From the NCBI RefSeq assembly GCF_024713975.1, contig NC_091094.1, forward strand, positions 17,703,001 to 17,767,000: 64,000 nt of DNA. Reading direction: 5' to 3'. The translations under genes were made by a program, and so were the position numbers. Below the pieces are notes generated by a model, which saw only the letters and a program-made list of their open reading frames with translations, had not been told where the DNA came from and did no database searches. Source of the stretch: Paralichthys olivaceus. Taxonomy: Eukaryota > Chordata > Actinopteri > Pleuronectiformes > Paralichthyidae. This document shows, piece after piece, positions 11,694 to 21,181 of the stretch (positions are counted from its first letter, which is position 1; every line of letters begins with the position of its first letter).

Positions 11694-12639
11694 GGCCTGT
11701 GTTATTCTCCACTGTGTGTGTGTGTGTGCAGGAAGCGTGGACAGTTGTAGGGACTGCACGGGCCAAAGTCCTGCTCATAGTTAATAAGTTACAGAAATTG
11801 ACCTGTGCCATATTTATCCAAAACAGGAGAGTGATTACTAAACTCTCCAGGGGTTTGTGTCACTCATGAAATGGGGCAGAAAGCCTTTTTTATATAACAT
11901 AGGCTAATGTAAATGAATTTGTCCAGGGGTTTCCAGCTGTTTTAAATCCCAGTATCCTGCGCGCACAAGAACGTTTTAACAAATCACAAAAAAAGTCTTC
12001 CCTGCAGTTTCTGTCTTGAGTCTTTTTATTTTTGCAGTTATATTGTAGGATACTAGGTTATTCATATCTTTGATTTTTAAGAAATTTGCTGTATCCTGGC
12101 AGCCATTTAACTACACAACGTTCAGCTATAGAGATCTGTTTTAACATGGATGCCACTGCACTTTGAGGTACTGAACTCTGTTGTATGGTTTGTTGAATGT
12201 AAGTGAATTTATCCTGTGATTGTAGGTTTATTTTATCAATAAAAATTACAAATAACCATTTGAGTTTGCGACTTAATGCATTAATTACAAACTTTTGCTT
12301 CGATTAATGCAACAATTGTTGCTAGTTTACTTTTGTTACCTCATGAATTCTCAAAGAGCCCTAGTTGTTGATTGTAGCTAAAGAACCATAGAATAGTGTT
12401 TGTTCACGTTTGTGCTGCAGGATGACATCACTCAGTTTATTGCAGCGCTTTGACATCTGACTGTGCTCATGTGACATGGCTGACCTCTAGTGGTTTGGTT
12501 GAACAGCATCACATGCACAGGTGTAACAGCCTTGTCAAGTTGAACAAGGAAAATAAGGGAAAATAAGCAGACAGACAGATTATTCATGCTGTTTCCATTT
12601 GTACAGATCAACCTAAGCGTCAGACTTTATAGGGTTAAC

Positions 12640-12930
12640 AATGACACTAGTGTAGCACTCAGTAGAGCGCGTACCTCCGTCAAGGCCAAAAAGTCCCACA
12701 TTCAAATTCACTACATCTGGTATTTTATTTGGATCGGAACCAAATTGCTCGCTCTCATTAATGTCAGTCCCCTAAACATGCCTGCAAAATTAAGATCCAT
12801 GAATTACTCTCTGAGAAATCAAGGAAAATGTTGAAAACCGCTCTAATGAGAAAGAATATTGGACCTGATACAGATCCACACCAAAGTACAATGGGTTCCT
12901 CCCAGTAAGCATCAATAACCAGCAAAGCAC
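12640..12930 (+). mobile_element. SINE-like dispersed repeat, family A, copy 1
   Basis: It begins with a tRNA-like head (TAGCACTCAGTAGAGCGCG resembles a pol III A box) and continues through 'cctccgtcaaggcc', 'cacattcaaattc' (a degenerate B box) and 'aagatccatgaattactctc'. Related copies are seen at about 34470-34720, 57155-57415 and 63780-63850, and a 3' fragment at about 17498-17550. Sharing by sequence is directly visible; the SINE class is inferred. Confidence 0.6.
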
Positions 12931-12954
12931 GCCATCATCTTTGTTAACACCAGG

Positions 12955-13200
12955 GAGAAGCCACAGCAGCGCCCGTGTCAGACAGGGGGGCTCCTGGCAA
13001 CAGCGAGGGACTGGCAGCTGAAGGTCAAACTAGCGAGACGGGTTATGGCATCATACCAGTGACCACGCTCAGGCCAGACATGGTGTGTGTGTGTAGGAAA
13101 CAACAGAACCCGTGGACCTGCTGGAGTTGACTGGTCCTTGGAAAGTCCAAATGGAGGAGGAAGTGGGACAATGCCCCTAATATGCCCTTAAGCAAATACT
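12955..13200 (+). mobile_element. Decayed retroelement coding fragment
   Basis: Two short frames separated by stops and frameshifts read GGLLATARDWQLKVKLARRV and LLELTGPWKVQMEEE. In order they resemble the 'ARDW...VDL..RL' and 'VELTVPWE..MEEA' blocks found in proteins of fish retroelements (from memory). There is no intact ORF; it is dead. Confidence 0.45.
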
Positions 13201-15030
13201 GAGGCAGGTGGTGGTGCAACCCCATAGAGGACAGATGCAAAGGCTTGACAGAGCACTTAAGACCTTAGCGACCAAGGGCTGCACAAATAGAGAGCCACCA
13301 GAGAAAAAATCAAGATGGCTGCGGATCAAGGCAAAATGCACTATACATATCAATCTTACCACCAACATTATATGACTGTATCCTTTAGCAGAGCTTAGAA
13401 CATGCCCCTACTCTGATGGCAATCAAGTTCCCTGATAACAAGTATTCAAAAGATAATTAGACTAAAGTTTTGTACGACTCAAAATGTAGCTATGCATTGT
13501 GTTTGTGTCTTGTTATGTATTGTTAACCCACTGAAGAGTTTACGTTCCTTTAGAAGATAAATTCACTGTAGATTTTAGCTAATGCTAACTGTTTGCAATG
13601 TTTTCCCTCCTAGTGAGCGCACTAGAGGTTCTAAACTTCGTGAAATTAACGTTCCTAAAAGTGATGAGATGCAATCTCCGCTCTGATATTTTAGCTGACC
13701 TGTAACCACTTGTTAGCCTTGCCAGACGAAAAGTCAACGCACATTTGCTAGAATACATCCACTCACATGATAGGCGCACAGCTTAAGTGTCCTGCAGTGT
13801 GCTTGTGCCAGTGCAGGAAGGTTCCGCCTGGGAGAAACTAATGACGTCTGTGACATTCTGCCTGGGGTGGCCAATAGGGTGGCCAAGATTCAGCGGGATG
13901 TGGCCACCCCCAGCTCCGCCACTGATGAAGTCATGTCGACAAGGAGCAGGAGTGTTTTGAACATCTTGTTGAATCCATGTCACAAAGAACTGATTTGAGA
14001 GAAAAGGAAGAACTAAGAAAGTTTATCAAAGTGCAACAACGAAAAGGTAATTTCATGCACATGAGTCATGTCCATACTAAATATCAGGACTGAAAACAAA
14101 CTGCATCAGCCTTTGTTTTATCTTCTTGAATGCATCTGTGGTAGAACTTTTAAACCCTAACTGTTCAAATAAGGAAGAGTAAAATGAGAGTTGGGACATT
14201 TGTGGCTCAATATTTCCAAATGGAAAAATGACAACATGTTAATAGGGTGCATCAATTCCTATTTATAGTCCTGGAAACCTTTCAGCTTTTCCAGGTGATT
14301 TCCTCTGTATCAGTTAACCTTTGCTCGGGCAGGATTCCACTCTGAATACCTTACACCCTCAACTGAGTCAGCTCAATATCGACGCTCGGATCATTTGGCC
14401 ACTGACAGCGGACTTTGTCCCTCTGCTTTATGAGGAAGTCTTGGGCGAACAATGTGCTCGACTGGTGAACAAGATTAAAATATCAGCTGCATTTGTACGA
14501 AAACGTCAATAACAGAGACGGAAGTCAACATCCAGCTGCTAGACGTCACAGGTAAGAATTTGTCACATCACAGTCAACAGAAAACGAAATCATTTCTGTT
14601 AGTAAACTGTGGTGAGGACACCTGACAATTAGAGCGTCTCATTCAACACAACTTTAATTTTAAATTTAAGCTCACATTACCATAATATTATCCATATTCC
14701 TTATATGAAATAATATCTTTAGGGCAGTTTTAATTCAGATAAAAGTCTTAACTGTGTTAAAAAAAAAATTACAGTTTGAAATCTGTCGTTATTATCTTAT
14801 CAAATATGTTTACACACAGTTGTCGGAAAAGTGTTTAAAATATGCAAATCTTGAAATATTCTAACAGCACCATGATGCTGTTGTTATGAGGATGATCATG
14901 TGTACCCAGGTGAGCGGATCTGCTCGACTCATTTCTTGCTTGATAACTGTATTTATTACTGATGTTTGGACAAATACATATTTGACTTAGCTCATATTAC
15001 ATTAATAAAACATGTCATGTGATACTGCAG

Positions 15031-15117
15031 GCGTGCCAGCTCAACACTGACAATGCTCAGGAGGGACAGTCCCTTTGGTAACAACACCAGCAGCTATGCA
15101 GGATCGATCCAGTCTAA
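15031..15117 (+). promoter_or_regulatory. eps8l3: eps8l3 first coding exon with overlapping upstream ATG
   Basis: An acceptor ctgcag ends at 15030 and a donor gtatgt follows 15117. The exon holds two ATGs. The one at 15053 is in the wrong frame and would run about 50 codons into exons 2-3 before TGA. The one at 15096 joins exon 2 in the PTB frame and has an in-frame TGA upstream at 15048. The first is therefore a likely uORF overlapping the main start. Confidence 0.5.
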
Positions 15118-15122
15118 GTATG

Positions 15123-15161
<39 letters not shown>

Positions 15162-18100
15162 CTGATGTTGGTATTTATTGGTGTAAATTACTTGGCTTTT
15201 TTCTGACAGTGGTTATTCCAGTGCTGTTGATGATGTGTCATCACAGGTCTCAAACGTGTCGAGGCTCAGTGCAAAGTCAATTTACTGTGAGTTCACGCTG
15301 CTGTGTTCAACATAACAGGTGGTTTCACCTGGTCAGTTTAATGTTGTGAATAATACAGAGCTCTGCTTTATGTTTCAACAGTGCAGAGGAAGATGTACGC
15401 AGTGTCTTTGAACAAGATGATGGACAAATTTCAGTACAGAGTGGAGGTATTATACATAACGTTAGATAGATGATTCATAGATAGATGTACCTTATTGATG
15501 CTGAACTGTGACAGCATTAGTATTAGTGTTAGCATAACAGTGTTAGCATATATATATTGTATATGTGTGTGTGTGTCACAGCACCTGTTCACCTGTGACC
15601 TGGATGGGAAGGAGCTGAGGAGTGTATCAGACTGTGTGGAGCGTCTGAAGCTGCTGGATGGGATGGGTCGTGTGTGGGGTCAGAACATGATGCTGGGGGT
15701 GCGAGGAGTCAACCTGCTGCTCACCGACACTGACACCAAGGTGAAGAGCATGAAAGCTATGGGAGGCCGAGGTTCTCATTGACCTATATGTCAACAGGAC
15801 GTGAAGGACACTGCATGGATTAATGAGTACGGACATTTACGGGACAGAGAAGCATTCACTCTGTGGCCTCTGTTTGACAAAAGATAACAAGACAGAATAA
15901 GAAAATACATATTTAACTTGTGTGTGTGTCGATCAAGCGACAAAGACTTATCATAAGATGCCAGAGAATGCATTTGGATATGGTAGTAGGAGAATTAATT
16001 AAGAAATAATGGATGCTCATTTTGTGATATTTATAAAGAAATAATTAGTGTGCATATTTATCTGCACATGTGTTTACACTGAGCAAACAACCAACTTCCT
16101 ATAATTGGTTCTTGGTTGATGTTTCGATGTAAGTTCCATTTGAATTTATTTGGTATTTATAGCATTGGCAAGATTGTTGCTGCATTCATTTGGTTTGTTT
16201 TTTGAGAGCATGGAAACTAATGTAAACCAGCCGACACAAAAAAAACCTATTTATTTGAAAGTGTGTGTGTATTTATTCAGGAGGAGCTGGAGTCGCTAGC
16301 TCTCAGTGACATCGTGGAGCTGAAGGCGATGCTGAACACTGGCATCTTCAACTCCCTGCTCACTGTGTCGGTTCAGCCAGGGAGAAAAAAGACAACCACT
16401 GTCTACATGTTCCAGTGTGAGGAAGTCAGGGTGAGGACAAAGACATGGACGTTAACTTTATTATGACTGATAAATTACTAAATGAGTTAATGTTTTTATT
16501 TATAGGCTGACTATGTCCAAAAGGATCTGTCACAGGCCCTGTCACGCAGGAGAGAGAATCCAAGCCTCTAGTAAGAACCTTGGGAAAATGTCATTGAATA
16601 CATACTGCACACTCGAGGCTTTGTTGATTTGTGCCTCTCACACTTTTTAAAAAGCAGCACTTCACAAGTTAAAGCCACCCACAAAGGAGAGAACAAATGT
16701 AATGCTGCAAAAGCCTCTGAGGTGGAAGAGGAGGAGGAGGAGGAGAAGGGGGAGAAGGAGGAGGAGAAGGAGGAGAAGGAGGAGAAGGAGGAGGAGAAGG
16801 AGGTCCATGAGCCTGAGCTGTTTGTGCATCATGAAGAAGAGGAGGAGGAGGCCTCACCTTTCAGAGAGGAAGTACCGTTACCACAGCTCTCCAGCGCTGA
16901 GAAGGGTCCTCAACGTCCATACACAGAGCTGGACAGGAGTGTGGTTAGTGCACCTTATGATTTACACATGAAACAGGAAATCTATATTTGTTAACTGAAA
17001 ACATGTTTGAAACAAGAATTAACTCTCTTTGTCTGTCTGCTGCAGTTGAACAGTCCAGTATCAGACAATATATACATTTTCTCACGAGGTCACCATGACC
17101 TTTGACCTTTTACTACTGAAATCTAATCAGAATCCAAGTTTGCAGAAATTCAAAACTGACTGATTTAAGATATTATGCTAAATCATGGCAAAACTCAATT
17201 TTTTTTTAAGTGACAGTAGCCTTGACTCTTAACCTAAGGAACCTAATAGAACGTGTGTGTTCCTGAGGTATCACATTCACTTGTGTTTAGAGAAGTCAAC
17301 CAAAATCGTACCAGGTCATCCATGAGTCCAGATGCATTGTGTCAGATGTAATGAAATTCCCAACAGCCAGCCCTCACATATTATATTCACAGGAACGTGA
17401 CGTCACCGTGACCTTGACCATTTGTGCCAAGAATGGAACAAATGGACAACCTGAAAACATAATATCAGTGCCCTGATCCTGACTGAATTTTTCATCAAGA
17501 TCGATTAATTATTCTTCTTGAAATCAAGGAAAATGTTGAGATACACCTTATCTCAAAATGTTAATGCAGAAAAAGCAATTATAATTATTATTTGTAATAA
17601 TTGTACAGTTGTAGTACTAGTAGTAGTACTATTTATGCAAAGTATATATGAATATATAAGGATAATATAGACTTTCTTTCTTTCCAGGACATCTTAAATC
17701 ATATTGTAAGTGACATTGAAATCTTCATGGGACAAGTTGCTGCAGTCGTATCTAAAAATGCAAAGAAAAAGAAGAAGAAGAAAAAGGGGAAAGGTAATTG
17801 AATCCAATACACATTGAATCTTAATGTCAGTATATTTACATAATGAGCCACCAGTAATCTTAAACATTCTTAACATTTTGATTTGTCTCAGTCATGGACG
17901 GCATGCCTCCTGCAAAAGAGTTTGCAGAGTGTCTCCATAAGATCAAAAGTGGTTTCAACCTTCTGGTGCGTGTCCTTTATCATATTTACATACAGTCATC
18001 ATGTATGTTACATTCATCACGTTTATATTCCAGGTCCCTCTGTGATGTACATGTTTTATTTTTCAGGGGGAGCTCAATGGACAGATCAACAATCCCAGCG

Positions 18101-18956
18101 CTCCTGAATTTGTTCACGCCATCTTCTCCTCATTAGCATTTGTAAGTCAACTTATCTCCTATATCTGAATTGTAAGCGTGAGAGGGGGGTGCACATGTGT
18201 GGTCCAATTAGCATATGAATAGCAGTGAAACCCCTGGTCCAGACAGTGAGGAGAACATACACTTCCACAGCGATTTACAGTGCTGCTTACTGACGAAAAT
18301 CCCACTTTTCATGCAACGTTTCTTTATAATTCATGGATTTCTTTATGTTATAAAAACATCATTCATGGCTCATTAAATCCCAGGCTGTGCCCATTTCTGC
18401 ATGTATTTTGTTGATGTGCAGACTTGAATCAATCCCACAGGACGAGACGTTCACACAGCAGCGACCACGCTGCACATACTTTCATTAAAACTGATCATTT
18501 TTCTCTGCAGGTAATATGTCAATGTCCCGAGGATCTGCCACAGACCATCGTGGCTCCACTGCTGACGCCTCAGTGTATCCGTTTCATGAGCGAGGAGGCG
18601 TCTCCAGAGGAGGACCAGCTGTGGCAGTCTCTGGGAGACGCCTGGAACATCCCCAGGTGGGAAGCAAGAAGATCTGTCTAAGATCTAGCAGACTGCTGTA
18701 TGTGTGTATGTGTGTGTGTGTGTGTGATATAGATAGATTACTTTATTCATCCCCGGAGGGAAATTAAGTATGGTGCCAGGATGATGATCAGGTATGATTT
18801 TGATGTGTTATTTCAGCACCAAATGGCCAGAGGATGATGAGGACATCCCGACATACACTCTGACGTTCTTTGGTGGCTGGCAGCCTCCTGAAGTATCTGC
18901 ACTCAGTGAACCTGTGAGCAGACAGGAGAGTCCACAACCTGCACCCAGCCAGGTAC

Positions 18957-18998
<42 letters not shown>

Positions 18999-20935
18999 CA
19001 CACGCACACGCACACGCACACGCACACACACAGGACTGCAGATGAAAACCTGGCTACACTGGCATATTTACAGAATTGTTGATCTAAGTGTTTATTTCCA
19101 TAAATAAATCACAGAAAAAAAAGTTAACTTATGGAAAAAAAAAAAGAAGTAAATAACAATAAAACCCTTTTCTGTGTAGACTCAGAAACAACAACCCCTC
19201 CCTCAAAAAGCTCGGTATGTACAAGCACACAAAGTCTATTTAAGCATTGTGGGGACATTTTAAACCTGTTTAATCTTTTCTGGTTTTCAGCTCAGGTGAA
19301 TCCAAACCACGTCACATGCGAGTTATGTACGACTTCGTTAAAAGAAACCACATAGAGCTCACTGTCACTAAAGGGGAAATGGTTGAGGTGAGTTTCAGTG
19401 ACATGAACCAACTACTTTTTATTCTTCTTCTCTAACTAATAGCTCATCCTTTGATTTAATAAGTGGGATTCTTCAGGAACAAGGCTGATCTGTGTTCTGT
19501 CTGTCCACAGCTGCTGGACATGTCAAAGCAGTGGTGGAAAGTGAGAAACAGCAGAGGAGAGGAGGGATTTGTTCCTAATAATGTGTTGGTGCCTCATGAT
19601 GAAGAACAACCTGACAAGGTACAACAATACAAGAACAGCATGGCTCAACTAAGTGTAATGGAAAACCTCAGAAACCACTGATGTATTAAAACCTCAGACT
19701 CTCAGTATGCTCATCTCCACTGAGAGGGAGTCAGTTCAAACTGTATTCTTTAAATACAGAGTTTACTTATCAATCAGTGTGATTGTGTGTAATTCTGTGG
19801 ATACTCAGTATCAAATAGGGAAGTAGATACTACTATCTAGTATGTAGTGCAGAGATACCTGATACTCAATGATTTTGACATTTTGTCTGAGAGTAAATTA
19901 GACTGGAAAAGTCACCTCTACAGCAACAACAACAATGACAATAATAAACTCAAATCGTCTTCTCAGGAAACTTTTGGCTCTCCTGTCCTGACAAAGAAGT
20001 CCAGGCCTGCAGAGGTGAAAGCCTGGCTGGAAGACAAAGGCTTTAGTAAAATGTAAGTACACACTCATAACATTTAGTAAGATGGTGGAATAAGAGCAAC
20101 TGCATGAAGATCAGAGTAGATTTGGTTGATGTCTTATAAATATAAGAAACTATACTGAGTGGGAACAGTTTCATGTGACTTCCATCAGCCTTTTAATATA
20201 CATGTACATATGAGTGAATTAGTGAATGTGATGATGTGTGTTGAACATATCTACATCTGTTTCTCACTCACTGGGATGAACAGTCACACAGACTGAACAC
20301 TAAAAGAAATGTACTTGTAATGAAACATGTTTAGAAGCCCTCGTTTTAGGGTGTGAGTGATTTAATTACATAAAATTAAACTCATACATGAATATATATA
20401 TATATATATTAAAGAATCTATTTAATCAAATCAGTTATTTGATTCATTCACAATAACTCAACATGATAGAAAATACTATTGAATTGGATCATAAAATGTG
20501 ATGCTTTAAATTCAACTTGTGTAATAAAGTTACATGGAAATTTAATATGCAATTACATAAAGTCCCAGTTTTAGTCATAATTATATTTTTGCATCTGTAA
20601 ATGATTTAATTGTAATTATTATTAATACATGAAATGAAGCCTTATCAATTAAACCCTTATCTCTGGCAGCACTGTGCGCTGTCTGGGCGGGCTGAGCGGC
20701 CCCATGCTGCTGGGGATGAGCAGAGAGGAGCTGAAGACTGTGTGTCCAGAGGAAGGAGGACGAGTCTTCTTCCAGCTACAAGCTGTCAAGTCCACACTGG
20801 CTGTAAGTCACAGATCACAGAGCAGCTTCAAGTCTGTCTGATGGAGATTTATTCTCATCATTCTAATGGTAAATTCTGGTGTAAACACAGACACTGTCTC
20901 TGTTTTATGTTTCAACTCTGTAGGCTGCCAGTTAA
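15096..20935 (+). CDS. eps8l3: EPS8-like protein 3 (PTB-SH3-SAM adaptor)
   Basis: Adaptor of the EPS8 family, linked to actin and receptor signalling (family knowledge). Seventeen exons join in phase to 584 residues, against about 593 in human: 15096-15117, 15382-15446, 15582-15740, 16281-16430, 16506-16570, 16658-16943, 17688-17793, 17892-17965, 18067-18141, 18511-18656, 18817-18952, 19180-19214, 19291-19387, 19511-19618, 19967-20052, 20670-20802 and 20924-20935. An N-terminal PTB domain (about 20-150) carries YRVEHLFTCDLDG and MFQCEEV. A Glu/Lys low-complexity block (177-202), a DILNHIVSDIE segment (250-260) and a Lys-rich stretch (273-284) precede the family's middle region (FAECLHKIKSGFNLL). 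The SH3 domain (about 448-505) shows ALYDF-like VMYDFVKRN, the WWKVR tryptophans and GFVPNNVL. The SAM-like C-terminus (about 515-581) contains AEVKAWLEDKGF and REELKTVCPEEG. The length and Glu-rich linker suit EPS8L3 better than EPS8, L1 or L2. Confidence 0.93.
15123..15160 (+). repeat. (GATT)n tetranucleotide repeat
   Basis: About nine tandem units a few bases after the donor of eps8l3 exon 1. Confidence 0.95.
16724..16803 (+). repeat. eps8l3: 80-nt pure polypurine tract within eps8l3 exon 6
   Basis: Eighty consecutive purines, mostly GAG/AAG/GGA units, encode the Glu/Lys-rich linker. In the correct frame the tract is open, giving Glu and Lys; the +1 frame would give poly-Arg. Such tracts can form triplex DNA and expand or contract in steps of three. 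Confidence 0.9.
17087..17108 (+). promoter_or_regulatory. Perfect ERE-type palindrome overlapping a perfect DR1
   Basis: Three consensus nuclear-receptor half-sites are adjacent: AGGTCA at 17087-17092, TGACCT at 17096-17101 and TGACCT at 17103-17108. The first two form an inverted repeat with a 3-bp spacer (consensus oestrogen response element); the last two form a direct repeat with a 1-bp spacer (RXR/PPAR/HNF4 type). It lies in eps8l3 intron 6. A degenerate relative (gtcaccgtgaccttgacc) sits at about 17402-17419, so the motif may be part of a repeat. Confidence 0.6.
17498..17550 (+). mobile_element. Family A SINE-like repeat, 3' fragment
   Basis: 'aatcaaggaaaatgttga' and flanking bases match the middle of family A copy 1 (about 12818-12835). 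It is a short fragment in eps8l3 intron 6. Confidence 0.45.
18729..18768 (+). repeat. Teleost 'actttattcatcccc' repeat tail
   Basis: 'ttactttattcatccccgg' followed by agggaaatt is a short copy of a tail motif I recognise as frequent at the ends of fish interspersed repeats. It is in eps8l3 intron 10. Confidence 0.45.
18959..19032. repeat. (CA)n microsatellite in eps8l3 intron
   Basis: CA dinucleotides with CG interruptions, starting six bases after the donor of exon 11. Confidence 0.95.
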
Positions 20936-21030
20936 AGTGAGAGCATCAAGACGACATTGAAGAAAGACAAGGAAACAGGTCCCCAGTGTTTTGATAGGTA
21001 GTGACTGATATGTCATTTTAAAGGTATACT

Positions 21031-21036
21031 AATAAA
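21031..21036 (+). terminator. eps8l3: Poly(A) signal of eps8l3
   Basis: AATAAA 95 nt after the stop codon, followed by a TG-rich stretch (gttgtctggtgt), giving a short 3' UTR. Confidence 0.65.
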
Positions 21037-21181
21037 GTTGTCTGGTGTCAGTCAGAAAGAGTTACATGCTATTTAATCAGTAAATTTGATTGAAAGTGTA
21101 AATAAAATAAGGTACAGTGAAAAACAAGTGAATTCTATAAATAAATGACCTTCAGCACAATGACTAAGTGAATAAACATGC

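Larger units (their letters stand above)
11700..15030. other. Intergenic region irf6-eps8l3
   Basis: No intact gene. It holds a tRNA-like SINE copy (12640-12930), a decayed retroelement coding fragment (about 12955-13200), a 'gggtggcca' repeat-like block near 13860-13925 and AT-rich DNA. A CACAG|gtaaga donor after 14551 may end an untranslated eps8l3 leader exon; this is weak. Confidence 0.5.

Noticed and set aside
12649-12720. tRNA gene suggested by the A-box-like head
   Set aside because: No cloverleaf or intact B box is present, and the sequence recurs as a dispersed repeat, so it is SINE-like rather than a tRNA gene.
16702-16971. Arg-rich frame over the polypurine tract
   Set aside because: It is the +1 shadow of eps8l3 exon 6; the Glu/Lys frame is the one that joins neighbouring exons in phase.
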